Shown here: piece by piece, positions 45,381 to 54,973 of the stretch
Layout: the number at the start of each line of letters is the position of its first letter
Numbering within the stretch: the stretch's first letter is position 1
From: an uncultured Prevotella sp.
GTDB taxonomy: Bacteria > Bacteroidota > Bacteroidia > Bacteroidales > Bacteroidaceae
Length of the DNA stretch: 64,000 nt
Direction of reading: 5' to 3'
Assembly: GCA_900319905.1 (NCBI GenBank)
Contig: ONQB01000009.1
Coordinates: forward strand, 24,862 to 88,861
The notes under the pieces: generated by a model
Database searches by the model: none
What the model was told of the DNA's origin: nothing
The model's input: only the letters and a program-made list of their open reading frames with translations
Program-made: the position numbers and the translations under genes

Positions 45381-47927
45381 ATGATAAAATATCTTTTTGG
45401 ATTCTTAGCCACCTTTGCCTTTCCCTTATGTGCATCTGCACAGCGGCCGAAACCGTCCTATGAGATTGTGAAGCGGGATACGACGTGTTCCATCTTCATT
45501 TATTCTCCAGGAGAGCGCGAGGGGCTTCATTTGGCCTACTATACCTTTGATCAGCACTGGTACGACGTCGGTCAGCTCTGTTCGTCCGATTATTCGCAAT
45601 GGGGCAGGGAGAAGCGTATGTACAATCCTTCCGTGCTCCATGCCAAAGATGGAACGTGGCGCCTGGTGTTTCAGGTCAATGATTATGCCCCATGCTTTGC
45701 TGCAGCTTACAGTGAGGATCTGCTGACCTGGCGCCCTCAAGATTACCCGCGCATGAAAGAGCAGGGTGTGCTGGAGCCGGTGATGTTCCAGATGGACAAT
45801 GGCAACATCGACATCTACTTCAAGACAAAGGACGGCTCGCGCCGTTATGTACAGGCCACGGAGGACTTCCGTCACTTTACCGAGTCGCCGGAGGCCAGCA
45901 CCATCTCCGATGATGCTTGGTTGCGCGATACGGCCACAGTGAACGGAAAGCTTCGGGAAGGCAACTTCTTTGAGGTGCCTAAGGTTCATCTCGACTATAT
46001 CAACCAATACTTCGACGTGATGCGCCAGGAGGGACAGTTGGCAGGTGAGACCATGCGCGATGACTCCAAGCGCTTCGCCCAACTGGCCAGCCCGGTCAAG
46101 GCGACACTCTCTGTGGATGCCTCCGACAGCAAGGCCATCAGTGACAAGCTGGTAGGTGTGTTCTTCGAAGACATCAGCAGAGCGGCCGATGGCGGACTCT
46201 ACGCTGAACTCATGCAGAATGGTGACTTCGAATATACAGCCGCCGATCATGGCGGATGGTCGGCTACCACCGCTTGGAAGAGCAGCAAGCCCATCACCAT
46301 CGCCACCGACAAGCCTTTGAGCAGTAACAATCCCCATTATGCCGTGATGCAGCGCGACACCTTATTTAATATAGGGTGGGAGGGCATCCCCGGCAATCAG
46401 CAGTGCTACGACTTTTCCATTTTTGCCCGTACTATTGACAATGCGAAGAACCAGTTGGACGTGGCGCTCGTCTCACCGGAAGGTGTCGTCCTGGCGCAGG
46501 ACAGACTCAAGATTGTGGGACAGCAGTGGAAGCAATACACGCTGCAGCTCAGCACGGATCTGAAGAAAGTCGAAGGTCGTCTCGATGGTTGCCAACTGCG
46601 GTTGGTGGCCCGCAAGGATGGTAAGCTGGCCGTCGACATGGTCTCGCTCTTCCCGCATGAGACGTTCAAGGGACATGGACTACGTAAGGACCTGGCCGAG
46701 GCCATCGCTGCCCTGCATCCAAAGTTCGTTCGTTTCCCCGGCGGATGCATGAGCCATGGTCAGGGCCTCGACAATATCTATCATTGGAACGAGACGGTAG
46801 GCCCCTTGCAGGATCGCAAGCCTGACAAGAACATCTGGGGCTACCATCAGACACGTGGCTTGGGCTTCTTTGAGTTCTTCCAGTTCTGCGAGGATATCGG
46901 CGCCGAACCTCTGCCCGTGTTGGCAGCCGGTGTACCTTGCCAGAACTCCGCGCCCGACAAGAACGGCTTTGGCGGTCAGCAGGGTGGCATACCCATGAGC
47001 GACATGCCTGCTTATTGTCAGGAGATTCTTGACCTTATCGAATGGGCAAACGGTGATCCTGCAACTTCGAAGTGGGCCAAGATGCGTGCAGATGCCGGTC
47101 ATCCCGAGCCTTTCAACCTGAAGTATATTGGCATTGGCAACGAGGATATCATCTCTACAACCTTTGAGGAGCGCTACGAGATGATTTGCAAAGCTATCAA
47201 GCAGAAGTACCCCAATATCATCGTGTGTGGCACGGTGGGACCGTTCCACGACCCGTCGGCCGACTATGTGGAAGGATGGAAGTTTGCCAAGGCTCACCAC
47301 AACATCATTGACATGGTGGACGAGCACTATTACGAGTCGCCCGGATGGTTTATGCATCATCAGAACTACTATGACGACTACGACCGCAAGGGACCCAAAG
47401 TCTACCTTGGCGAGTATGCATCAAGGACCCGTACCGTGGAGAGTGCCTTGGTCGAGGCCATGCACCTCTGCTCATTGCAGCGCAATGGCGACGTGGTGGC
47501 CATGTCAAGCTATGCGCCTCTGCTCTGCAAGGAAGGCTACGCTAACTGGAATCCCGACATGATTTACTTCAACAACGATACCATCACCAGTCTGACACCG
47601 AGCTACTACACACAGTTGCTCTTCGGCACCCACAGTGGCGACCGTTATGTGGCATCGCGTCTCTCACTGCCTGAGGATATCGCCTATCGTGTGGCCGCCA
47701 GTGTGGTCAAGGACACCAAGACCGGGCGTACCTATCTCACGGTGGTCAATGCGCTGCCGTCAACTCTGAACCTCTCTGTTGAGGGACTTGCCATTCCGCA
47801 AGGCGCTGCCATGGTGGGCTTCAGCGGAAAGGTGACCGATAAGAAAGTAGAGTTGGAACATGCCACGGCATCCGGTCAGCAACTCGTGCTCCCGCCATAT
47901 GCCGTGAGGGTTGTCACAGTAGAGTAG
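45381..47927 (+). CDS. GH51 alpha-L-arabinofuranosidase with N-terminal propeller-like module
   Basis: 848 residues from ATG 45381 with a signal peptide (LCASAQ). Residues about 25-215 resemble part of a GH43/GH32-type propeller (NPSVLHAKDGTWRLVFQVND, DLLTWRPQDYPRM) without a full active site. Residues about 230-400 are a carbohydrate-binding beta-sandwich preceded by ISDKLVGVFFEDISRAADGG. The GH51 barrel follows, with acid/base Glu588 (GIGNEDI) and nucleophile Glu678 (YLGEYAS), and a C-terminal beta-sandwich ends the protein. It removes arabinofuranosyl side chains from arabinoxylan or arabinan and would complement the xylan locus at the left end, although it is 34 kb away. Confidence 0.93.
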   Translation: MIKYLFGFLATFAFPLCASAQRPKPSYEIVKRDTTCSIFIYSPGEREGLHLAYYTFDQHWYDVGQLCSSDYSQWGREKRMYNPSVLHAKDGTWRLVFQVNDYAPCFAAAYSEDLLTWRPQDYPRMKEQGVLEPVMFQMDNGNIDIYFKTKDGSRRYVQATEDFRHFTESPEASTISDDAWLRDTATVNGKLREGNFFEVPKVHLDYINQYFDVMRQEGQLAGETMRDDSKRFAQLASPVKATLSVDASDSKAISDKLVGVFFEDISRAADGGLYAELMQNGDFEYTAADHGGWSATTAWKSSKPITIATDKPLSSNNPHYAVMQRDTLFNIGWEGIPGNQQCYDFSIFARTIDNAKNQLDVALVSPEGVVLAQDRLKIVGQQWKQYTLQLSTDLKKVEGRLDGCQLRLVARKDGKLAVDMVSLFPHETFKGHGLRKDLAEAIAALHPKFVRFPGGCMSHGQGLDNIYHWNETVGPLQDRKPDKNIWGYHQTRGLGFFEFFQFCEDIGAEPLPVLAAGVPCQNSAPDKNGFGGQQGGIPMSDMPAYCQEILDLIEWANGDPATSKWAKMRADAGHPEPFNLKYIGIGNEDIISTTFEERYEMICKAIKQKYPNIIVCGTVGPFHDPSADYVEGWKFAKAHHNIIDMVDEHYYESPGWFMHHQNYYDDYDRKGPKVYLGEYASRTRTVESALVEAMHLCSLQRNGDVVAMSSYAPLLCKEGYANWNPDMIYFNNDTITSLTPSYYTQLLFGTHSGDRYVASRLSLPEDIAYRVAASVVKDTKTGRTYLTVVNALPSTLNLSVEGLAIPQGAAMVGFSGKVTDKKVELEHATASGQQLVLPPYAVRVVTVE

Positions 47928-47968
47928 TAATTTAGGGTTGTATCAGAAGTAAAAAAGACCCGAAGCCA

Positions 47969-48050
47969 AGAAGTCCGGAAGTTCAGTCAAAATGCTTATG
48001 TATATGGTTATCGTGTATCATAAGCGTAATGGCTGAACTTCCGGACTTCT
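47969..48050. repeat. AAGTCC-family perfect inverted repeat
   Basis: AGAAGTCCGGAAGTTCAG (47969-47986) and its exact complement (48033-48050) enclose an inner arm pair ATGCTTATG/CATAAGCGT. It lies between the convergent GH51 and DUF4834 genes, is repeated in part (CCGGACTTCT) at 48057, and probably works as a two-way terminator. Confidence 0.85.
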
Positions 48051-48083
48051 TTGTTTCCGGACTTCTCAATTAAAAACGTAACT

Positions 48084-48371
48084 TCAGTCTTCCTCTTTGT
48101 AGTCTACGTATTCGCCCTCGTTCTTGCTGAATATCTTGCGGTTGGCTTGTTGCTCGCTGCGGTTGTCGATGATGGTGTCGCCGTTCTCTGTCGTAGTGTG
48201 CGTGTGTTGTTGCTGCGTCTCTTCTTCCGGTCGTGCATAGCGGAAGCCGTGCCTGCCGCCCATCTGCCGTCTGGTTTGGCGCAGCATCTTATTGAACCGA
48301 TAGCCGATGATGACAATCATGGCGACAAGACCAAGAAAGCCCAATGCAAAGAGGGCAAAGATAAATCGCAT
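48084..48371 (-). CDS. DUF4834 family small membrane protein
   Basis: 95 residues from ATG 48371 (an in-frame ATG at 48377 is also possible). One N-terminal membrane helix (FIFALFALGFLGLVAMIVIIGYRF) is followed by a basic stretch (NKMLRQTRRQMGG), a Gln/His/Thr-rich linker and an acidic end (NEGEYVDYKEED). This pattern matches the Bacteroidetes DUF4834 family, whose function is unknown. It lies 18 bp after pssA on the same strand and is likely the last gene of the psd-pssA transcript. Confidence 0.8.
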   Translation of the reverse strand: MRFIFALFALGFLGLVAMIVIIGYRFNKMLRQTRRQMGGRHGFRYARPEEETQQQHTHTTTENGDTIIDNRSEQQANRKIFSKNEGEYVDYKEED

Positions 48372-48389
48372 GATCATAACCAATAAAGT

Positions 48390-49154
48390 TTATTGCTTTG
48401 ACTCTTGCAGTGCAAGGTCTTTGACGATGGACAGAACAAGATACAGCATGATGACAATCCACCAAGGACGCAGGAAGCCCATGAAAAGATCGGATGGGAG
48501 GTTGCTGCCGTTGACAGCGCTCATAACGATGGAGCCAATGACGATGACGGCAGAGATGATGATGAAGCTGTAGCGCAGTTGGTTGCCTTGCCAGCCCCAG
48601 TGCTTGAACTTCAAGGCGAACATTGGTATCTCACTGACGAGAAGCCACGAGCTGACGAATATCATGACGACGAGGATGAGCCAGCCTTGCGGCAGGTTGC
48701 ACAGCCAGTTGTTGAGGCTCACGATGAGCGAACCCCAGAACAGGGCGTTGGCAGGTGTGGGGAGGCCGATGAAGCCCATGGTCTGACGCTCATCGAGATT
48801 GAACTTGGCAAGACGAAGCGCCGAGAAGGCCGCCATGATATAAGCCACGAAGGGTACATAGTCGGCAATGCCGGAAAGGGCATTGGGAAAGTCCATGACG
48901 ATGAGCTGTGAAAAGAGAATGGTGCTTGGTGCCACGCCGAAGGTGACATCGTCGGCCAAAGAGTCCAGTTCTTTGCCAATGGGCGAAGATACGTGGAGCA
49001 GGCGGGCGCTCATGCCATCGAAGAAATCAAACACGGCGCCGATGATAATCCACAGCAAAGCTAATTCGGGGCTGTGGAAAAAAGCAAAGCATGTCGCAAT
49101 ACAGCCCGAGATGAGATTGCAGCATGTAATGACATTGGGAATCTGTTTTTTCAT
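48390..49154 (-). CDS. pssA: CDP-diacylglycerol-serine O-phosphatidyltransferase
   Basis: 254 residues from ATG 49154, which overlaps the psd stop by 4 bp. The CDP-alcohol phosphotransferase motif [20 protein letters not shown], continuing LDSLADD, gives all conserved Asp, Gly and Arg residues in the first third. Seven or eight membrane helices follow. It makes phosphatidylserine in the inner membrane, which the neighbouring Psd decarboxylates to phosphatidylethanolamine. Confidence 0.96.
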   Translation of the reverse strand: MKKQIPNVITCCNLISGCIATCFAFFHSPELALLWIIIGAVFDFFDGMSARLLHVSSPIGKELDSLADDVTFGVAPSTILFSQLIVMDFPNALSGIADYVPFVAYIMAAFSALRLAKFNLDERQTMGFIGLPTPANALFWGSLIVSLNNWLCNLPQGWLILVVMIFVSSWLLVSEIPMFALKFKHWGWQGNQLRYSFIIISAVIVIGSIVMSAVNGSNLPSDLFMGFLRPWWIVIMLYLVLSIVKDLALQESKQ

Positions 49155-49843
49155 TTCAGTTTTGCAATGACGGTCTGGTCTCCCGTAGTCTTTTGTCCAA
49201 TCTCTACGCACACCTCCGAGTCAACGGGGAGGAAGACATCGACACGTGAGCCGAGCTTGATGAAGCCAAGATGCTCGTCGATGTAGCAGTCTTCACCTTC
49301 CTTGGCGTAGGTGACGATGCGCCGCGCCATGGCGCCGGCAATCTGACGGCACAGCACGTCAACGCCCTGCTCGGTGGTGATCATGATATCGGCATGCTCG
49401 TTCTCCACACTTGCCTTCGGTAGGAACGCACGGTGGTAGTTGCCGTTGAAGTGCTTCACAAACTTTACCTTACCGTCAACGGGGAACCAGTTGGCATGGA
49501 CGTTGGTCAGGCTCATGAAGATGCTTATCATCAGTCGCTTATCATGGAAATAAGTGTTCTCGTCAACTTCTTCAACAACCACGATCTTGCCATCGGCGGG
49601 AGCTACGACAATACCTTCCGTATCCTCCATATTGAAAAAGCGGCGGGGACATTGGTAGAAATTAAGAACAATGCCGTAAATCACTACAGCTACTGCCATA
49701 AATGCCCAAAAAGGCCATGGCGTGCTGACATAATTCCATAAGAGGTAGCCTACTGCAATGATAAATATCAGACCAAAGAGAAGTTGGTCGTTACCTTCAT
49801 TGTGTATTCTTATCTTCTTTATTTTCTTTAATTTCTTGCCCAT
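49151..49843 (-). CDS. psd: Phosphatidylserine decarboxylase (archaeal-type proenzyme)
   Basis: 230 residues with two N-terminal membrane helices ([37 protein letters not shown]) and the PSD-A domain ([31 protein letters not shown] with the catalytic His). Self-cleavage for the pyruvoyl group should occur at Gly-Ser in [14 protein letters not shown] (near residue 206). It completes phosphatidylethanolamine synthesis. A strong promoter lies upstream (49923-49954), and psd, pssA and DUF4834 form an operon. Confidence 0.95.
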   Translation of the reverse strand: MGKKLKKIKKIRIHNEGNDQLLFGLIFIIAVGYLLWNYVSTPWPFWAFMAVAVVIYGIVLNFYQCPRRFFNMEDTEGIVVAPADGKIVVVEEVDENTYFHDKRLMISIFMSLTNVHANWFPVDGKVKFVKHFNGNYHRAFLPKASVENEHADIMITTEQGVDVLCRQIAGAMARRIVTYAKEGEDCYIDEHLGFIKLGSRVDVFLPVDSEVCVEIGQKTTGDQTVIAKLK

Positions 49844-49922
49844 GAGTTGAGTAAATGAGTAGTAAGATGATTGGTTTTGCCTTGTATGATGAGGCTTTTC
49901 TCCACTTCTACTAAATCCTTTG

Positions 49923-49954
49923 CAAAGTTAGTGCTTTTTGGTTTAATCCACAAA
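49923..49954 (-). promoter_or_regulatory. Bacteroidetes-type promoter of psd-pssA
   Basis: On the minus strand TTTG (49954-49951), a 20-bp spacer and TAACTTTG (49930-49923) match the consensus well, about 80 bp before the psd ATG. Confidence 0.75.
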
Positions 49955-50001
49955 CTTTTTGCTTTCTTCTTTTGGGTATGTCGTTTTTTCCCTGTAACTT
50001 T

Positions 50002-50060
50002 ACACATCGTAATACATATCCAACACATATCGTAACACATATCGTAAGATATATCGAATA
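50002..50060. repeat. 12-bp tandem repeat directly upstream of dnaE
   Basis: Five units close to ACATATCGTAAC (12, 11, 12, 12 and 12 bp) fill the leader ending ten bases before the dnaE ATG. The third and fourth units differ only in the last base. Confidence 0.8.
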
Positions 50061-50070
50061 ACAGATAAGC

Positions 50071-53000
50071 ATGGAAGATTTCGTTCATTTGCATGTCCAT
50101 ACCCATTACTCTATCCTTGACGGCCAGTCGAAGGTGCCCTATCTTGTGGATAAGGCCATTAAGGACGGTATGAAGGGAATGGCCATCACCGACCACGGCG
50201 TGATGTATGGCATCAAAGAGTTTGCCGACTATTGCGGAAAGGTCAATAAGAAGCGCAAGGCCGACGGACTGGAGCCGTTTAAGCCTATCTTCGGTTGTGA
50301 GATGTATGTGGCTCATCATCATAAGGAGGACCGGAAAAAGGAAGACGGTGACAACTCCGGCTATCATCTCATTGTGCTCGCCAAGAACTACAAGGGCTAT
50401 AAAAACCTTATCAAGCTGGTGAGCCGCTCGTGGGTCGATGGCTATTACTATCGCCCGCGCACCGACCGCTACGACCTGGAGCAGTTCCACGAGGGACTCA
50501 TCGTGAGCTCGGCCTGTCTGGGTGGCGAGATACCACAGAAGATTATGAAGGGTAAGCTCGATGAGGCGCGCGAGGCCGTGGAGTGGTATCACAACTTATT
50601 TGGCGACGATTTCTACCTGGAACTGCAGCGTCATGAGGTCACCGATCCCTCGATTCGCGCCAACCGGGAGGTGTTCCCCTTGCAGCAGAAGGTGAACGCT
50701 GTGCTTATGCAGTTTGCCAAGGAATATGGCATCAAGCTTATCTGTACCAATGACTGCCACTTCGAGGACAAGGATACGGCTGAGGCTCACGACCATCTGT
50801 TGTGTCTGGCTACGGGAAAGGATCTTGATGATCCCAACCGAATGGTATATACCAAACAGGAGTGGTTTAAGACGCGTGAGGAGATGAATGCCATCTTCAG
50901 CGACGTGCCCGAGGCTTTGAGCAATACGCTGGAGATATTAAATAAGGTGGAGTTCTACAGCATCGACCATGGACCGATTATGCCTTTCTTCCCCATCCCC
51001 GAGTCGTTCGGAACAGAGGAGCAATGGCGTGAGAAGTTCACCGAGGAGGATCTCTACAAGGAATTTACCTCCGATGAGAATGGTGAAAATCCACTGCCAA
51101 AGGACAAGGCCGACCAGGTGATTGCGCGTCTGGGCGGTTACGACAAAATCTACCGCATTAAGTTTGAGGCTGACTACTTGGCAAAACTGGCTTACGACGG
51201 TGCGCGCAAGCGCTATGGTGACCCGCTGCCCGACAATGTCAAGGAACATATCAAGTTTGAGTTGCACGTCATGAAGACGATGGGTTTCCCCGGTTACTTC
51301 CTCATCGTGCAGGACTTCATCAATGCAGCCCGCGACGAGCTGGGCGTATGGGTAGGCCCGGGACGTGGATCGGCCGCCGGTTCGGTAGTGGCTTACTGCT
51401 TGGGCATTACGAAGATCGACCCCTTGAAATATGACTTGCTGTTTGAGCGTTTCCTCAACCCGGACCGTGTCAACCTGCCTGATATCGATACCGATTTCGA
51501 CGATGACGGACGTGGTAAGGTGCTGTGGTGGGTCATGGAGAAGTATGGACCACAAAACTGTGCCCATATCATCACCTACTCCAGCATGGCTACGAAGAAC
51601 TCTATCTCCGACGTGGCGCGTGTGGAGAAACTGCCGTTGGCAAGGGCTAATGAGCTCAAGAAGGCTATCCCCGACCGGTTGCCTAACGGTAAAAAGATGA
51701 ACTTGAAGAATGCCATTGAGGCTGTGCCGGAGCTGAGGGAGGCGGAGGTTTCGACCGACCCACGCGAACGCAACACGATACGGTATGCCAAGATGCTTGA
51801 GGGCACCATACGCGGAACGGGCATCCATGCCTGCGGCTTCATCATCTGCCGTGACCCTATCTCTGACTGGGTGCCGGTGGCAACGGCCGACGACCCCGAC
51901 TTCCCCTCGCGTAAGTGTGCCGTTACGCAGTATGACGGTCACGTCATTGAGTCGACGGGACTGATCAAGATGGACTTCCTCGGTCTGAAGACGCTCTCTG
52001 AGCTGAAGGAGGCCTGCAAGGTCATCAAGCAGACCACTGGACACGACGTGGACCTTGACAATATTCCGCTCGACGATGAACTGACCTATAAACTTTATCA
52101 GGAGGGGCGAACTATTGGTACGTTCCAGTTTGAGTCGCCGGGCATGCAGAAGTATCTTAAAGAGCTGCATCCTACTGTCTTTGAGGACCTCATCGCTATG
52201 AACGCCCTCTACCGTCCGGGACCTATGGAGTACATCCCTGAGTTCATTGCCCGTAAAAAGGACCCAAGCCGTATCAAATACGATATCCCCTGTATGGAGA
52301 AGTATTTGAAGGATACCTATGGCATTACGGTGTATCAGGAGCAGGTGATGTTGCTGAGCCGTCAGCTGGCCAGTTTCACACGTGGTGAGAGCGATGCCCT
52401 GCGTAAGGCTATGGGTAAGAAGAAAAAAGACATCGTAGACGCCATGAAGCCTAAGTTCCTCAAACAAGGTGCGGAGAACGGCTACGACACGAAGATTCTG
52501 GAGAAGATATGGGGCGACTGGGAGAAGTTCGCGTCGTATGCGTTCAACAAGTCGCATGCCACGTGCTACTCCTGGGTGGCTTACCAGACGGCTTACCTCA
52601 AGGCACACTATCCGGCTGAGTACATGGCCGCACTGATGACGCGCCGTTTCTCAGATATCGGTGAGATCACGAAGCTCATGGAAGAGTGCAAGGCCATGAA
52701 GGTGAAGACTCTTGGGCCAGATGTCAACGAGAGTTATGTGGAGTTTGGTGTCAACAACAAAGGTGAGATACGCTTCGGCTTGAAAGCCATCAAGGGCATG
52801 GGTACGAATGCGGCCGAGGCCATCGTCAATGAACGCAAGGCTCACGGCCCCTATAAGAACATCTATGACTTTGCAGAACGCGTCAATCTGAAGGATGTCA
52901 ACCGCAAAGTCTTCGAGTCTCTGGCACTGAGCGGGGGCTTTGACGGATTCGGCCTCATGAGAGAGCAATACTTCGCCCCCAATAGTAAGGGAGAGGTGTT

Positions 53001-53790
53001 CCTCGACAGCCTGGTACGTTTTGGCCAGCAATACCAGATGGACCGTCAGGAGGCTTCCAACTCCCTCTTTGGGGCCATGGCAAGTGACATGACAATCACG
53101 CTTCCCCCGGCACCACACGCTGAGCCGTGGAGCTCGTTGGAGAAACTGAGTCAGGAGAAGAAACTTGTGGGTATCTACCTGTCTGCCCATCCGCTGGACG
53201 ATTATGCCATCATACTCAATCACTTGTGCAACACCACGTGTGAGGAGATGGGACAGCGCGATAACCAGGAACAGCTGGCAGCCCGTGAGGAACTGACCTT
53301 CGGAGGCATTGTGACACAGGTGAACCGTCGTTTCACCAAGCGTGGCGATCCCTTTGGCATCGTTACCATCGAGGACTTTGAAGGGGCGGGCGATATCGCC
53401 ATCTTCGGAGAAGAATGGGGACGGTGGAGTGGTATGCTGCAAGAGGGCTACTCGGTGTATGTCAAGGCAAAGTACGTCAAGAAATTCCCTACCAGTACCA
53501 TGTATTCGCTGACCATTCAGAGCGTGGAGTTCTTGCAGAGCGTGAAAGACAACCGCATAGAAAGCTTCACCATTAACATGTCGAGCAAAGATATCGACAG
53601 CACGATGGTGAGCGACTTGCTGACGATGGTGAACGCCACGCCCGGACACACGCAACTCTATTTCAATATTTCTGATGAGCAAACCAACAGCCATGTGCTG
53701 TTGAGGTCGAGTAGGCAGCAAATAGAGGTATCGAAGGCACTCGTGCAATACGTGGATAGCAATGATAGCATGAGCTACAAGATCAACTGA
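50071..53790 (+). CDS. dnaE: DNA polymerase III alpha subunit
   Basis: 1239 residues, normal for DnaE1. The PHP domain at the N terminus has the metal-binding His residues (VHLHVHTHYSILDG, ITDHGVMYG). The polymerase palm shows GPGRGSAAGSVVAY and the catalytic Asp residues PDIDTDFDDDGR (near residue 475). The fingers and thumb contain FQFESPGMQKYL and YRPGPMEYIPEF, and the C terminus carries helix-hairpin-helix and OB domains (LTFGGIVTQVNRRFTKRGDPFGIVTIED). It is the main replicative polymerase. Five 12-bp repeats fill its leader. tsaE and trxA follow on the same strand. Confidence 0.98.
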   Translation: MEDFVHLHVHTHYSILDGQSKVPYLVDKAIKDGMKGMAITDHGVMYGIKEFADYCGKVNKKRKADGLEPFKPIFGCEMYVAHHHKEDRKKEDGDNSGYHLIVLAKNYKGYKNLIKLVSRSWVDGYYYRPRTDRYDLEQFHEGLIVSSACLGGEIPQKIMKGKLDEAREAVEWYHNLFGDDFYLELQRHEVTDPSIRANREVFPLQQKVNAVLMQFAKEYGIKLICTNDCHFEDKDTAEAHDHLLCLATGKDLDDPNRMVYTKQEWFKTREEMNAIFSDVPEALSNTLEILNKVEFYSIDHGPIMPFFPIPESFGTEEQWREKFTEEDLYKEFTSDENGENPLPKDKADQVIARLGGYDKIYRIKFEADYLAKLAYDGARKRYGDPLPDNVKEHIKFELHVMKTMGFPGYFLIVQDFINAARDELGVWVGPGRGSAAGSVVAYCLGITKIDPLKYDLLFERFLNPDRVNLPDIDTDFDDDGRGKVLWWVMEKYGPQNCAHIITYSSMATKNSISDVARVEKLPLARANELKKAIPDRLPNGKKMNLKNAIEAVPELREAEVSTDPRERNTIRYAKMLEGTIRGTGIHACGFIICRDPISDWVPVATADDPDFPSRKCAVTQYDGHVIESTGLIKMDFLGLKTLSELKEACKVIKQTTGHDVDLDNIPLDDELTYKLYQEGRTIGTFQFESPGMQKYLKELHPTVFEDLIAMNALYRPGPMEYIPEFIARKKDPSRIKYDIPCMEKYLKDTYGITVYQEQVMLLSRQLASFTRGESDALRKAMGKKKKDIVDAMKPKFLKQGAENGYDTKILEKIWGDWEKFASYAFNKSHATCYSWVAYQTAYLKAHYPAEYMAALMTRRFSDIGEITKLMEECKAMKVKTLGPDVNESYVEFGVNNKGEIRFGLKAIKGMGTNAAEAIVNERKAHGPYKNIYDFAERVNLKDVNRKVFESLALSGGFDGFGLMREQYFAPNSKGEVFLDSLVRFGQQYQMDRQEASNSLFGAMASDMTITLPPAPHAEPWSSLEKLSQEKKLVGIYLSAHPLDDYAIILNHLCNTTCEEMGQRDNQEQLAAREELTFGGIVTQVNRRFTKRGDPFGIVTIEDFEGAGDIAIFGEEWGRWSGMLQEGYSVYVKAKYVKKFPTSTMYSLTIQSVEFLQSVKDNRIESFTINMSSKDIDSTMVSDLLTMVNATPGHTQLYFNISDEQTNSHVLLRSSRQQIEVSKALVQYVDSNDSMSYKIN

Positions 53791-53877
53791 TCCTGACGCT
53801 TTCCACGGCTCAGATAGATAGAATGCAATCATACAGACAGATATATTCAATCATCTAGTCAAATAAGTTCAATCATC

Positions 53878-54291
53878 ATGAAGATAACAATCAAATCGTT
53901 AGACACCATCCGTGAGGCCGCTAAGACGTTCGTCAAGAACATGGGCAACGGTCATGTGTTTGCTTTTTATGGCAAGATGGGCGCCGGTAAAACAACTTTT
54001 ATCAAAGCTATTTGTGAAGAATTGGGCGTGGAAGATGTGATCACTTCGCCCACCTTCGCGATCGTCAATGAATATCGTTCGGCCACGACCAACGAGCTCA
54101 TCTATCACTTCGACTTCTACCGGATAAAGAAGCTCGATGAGGTATACGACATGGGCTACGAGGACTACTTCTATAGTGGTGCTCTCTGCTTCCTGGAATG
54201 GCCGGAACTCATCGAAGATATTCTGCCCGGCGATGCTGTAAAGGTGACCATCACGCAGCAGGAAGACGGAAGCCGCATTGTTGAGTTCTAA
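53878..54291 (+). CDS. tsaE: tRNA threonylcarbamoyladenosine biosynthesis ATPase TsaE
   Basis: 137 residues with the P-loop [16 protein letters not shown] (residues about 27-42), the [13 protein letters not shown] motif and [22 protein letters not shown], all diagnostic for TsaE. It drives the TsaBD complex in making t6A37 of ANN-decoding tRNAs. It lies 87 bp after dnaE; the leader has TTCAATCATC twice, 22 bp apart, the second touching the ATG. tsaE next to porX is a recurrent Bacteroidetes arrangement; here trxA lies between them. Confidence 0.95.
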   Translation: MKITIKSLDTIREAAKTFVKNMGNGHVFAFYGKMGAGKTTFIKAICEELGVEDVITSPTFAIVNEYRSATTNELIYHFDFYRIKKLDEVYDMGYEDYFYSGALCFLEWPELIEDILPGDAVKVTITQQEDGSRIVEF

Positions 54292-54365
54292 CAATCAACA
54301 AACCGGATTCTGGTTTTCTGCAAACGGCTTTTCTCACTCTCAATCAGCTACTTTTTGGCAGATTG

Positions 54366-54397
54366 TTTGCTAAAGTAAAAGTAAATGCTTAATTTTG
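54366..54397 (+). promoter_or_regulatory. Bacteroidetes-type promoter of trxA
   Basis: TTTG (54366-54369), a 20-bp spacer and TAATTTTG (54390-54397) fit the consensus. The implied leader before trxA is about 65 nt. Confidence 0.8.
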
Positions 54398-54469
54398 CAA
54401 CAACTTTTTGCGAGGCGGAAAGGCCCCGCATATAGAAATTATCAAACAAACAAATAAAAAGGAAGAAAG

Positions 54470-54790
54470 ATGGAAGTAGAAATTACTACTGAGAACTTTG
54501 AACAGTATAAGAATGGCGAACTGCCATTGGTCGTTGATTTGTGGGCCACATGGTGTGGCCCCTGCCGCATGGTGAGCCCTATCATGAGTGAGCTGGCAAA
54601 GGAATACGATGGCAAGCTCATCGTGGGTAAATGCGACGTAGAAGAGAACGACGACATCGCTTTGGAGTTTGGCGTGCGCAACATCCCTACTGTGTTGTTC
54701 TTTAAAAATGGACAATTGGTAGATAAGTTCGTGGGTGCTGCCCAAAAGAATAAATTCCAGGAGAAGTTTGATAAACTGCTCGAAGCTTAA
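54470..54790 (+). CDS. trxA: Thioredoxin
   Basis: 106 residues with the redox site WATWCGPCRMV (Cys pair near residues 29 and 32) and the cis-Pro segment RNIPTVLFFKNGQ. No signal peptide, so it is the cytoplasmic disulfide reductant. It has its own promoter and a clear terminator. Confidence 0.97.
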   Translation: MEVEITTENFEQYKNGELPLVVDLWATWCGPCRMVSPIMSELAKEYDGKLIVGKCDVEENDDIALEFGVRNIPTVLFFKNGQLVDKFVGAAQKNKFQEKFDKLLEA

Positions 54791-54864
54791 TGTTGGTCGA
54801 CCCTCTGGTGCAGGATAAGCTAAGGGGGTGTCGGTCATTTCTCATTATTTTTCCAATACCATTG

Positions 54865-54910
54865 ACAGCGTAAAACAATTGATTCATTGTTTTACGCTGT
54901 TTCTGTTTTG
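54865..54910 (+). terminator. Rho-independent terminator of trxA
   Basis: ACAGCGTAAAACAA (54865-54878) and its exact complement (54887-54900) form a 14-bp stem with an eight-base loop, followed by TTCTGTTTT. It lies between the convergent trxA and porX genes. Confidence 0.85.
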
Positions 54911-54973
54911 TCAATGTTGTTGCTATGGGGCAATGACCGGTGGTAAGTATTCTCCTGGCTGTTCACTTGCAGA

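Noticed and set aside
49828-50592. Minus-strand open frame overlapping the dnaE start and the psd promoter
   Set aside because: It covers the PHP domain of dnaE on the opposite strand and its end is a low-quality Lys-rich segment from the promoter region.
50938-52608. 556-codon open frame antisense to dnaE
   Set aside because: It lies wholly inside a certain dnaE gene, with no start context and no recognisable domain. It follows from codon use of the sense strand.
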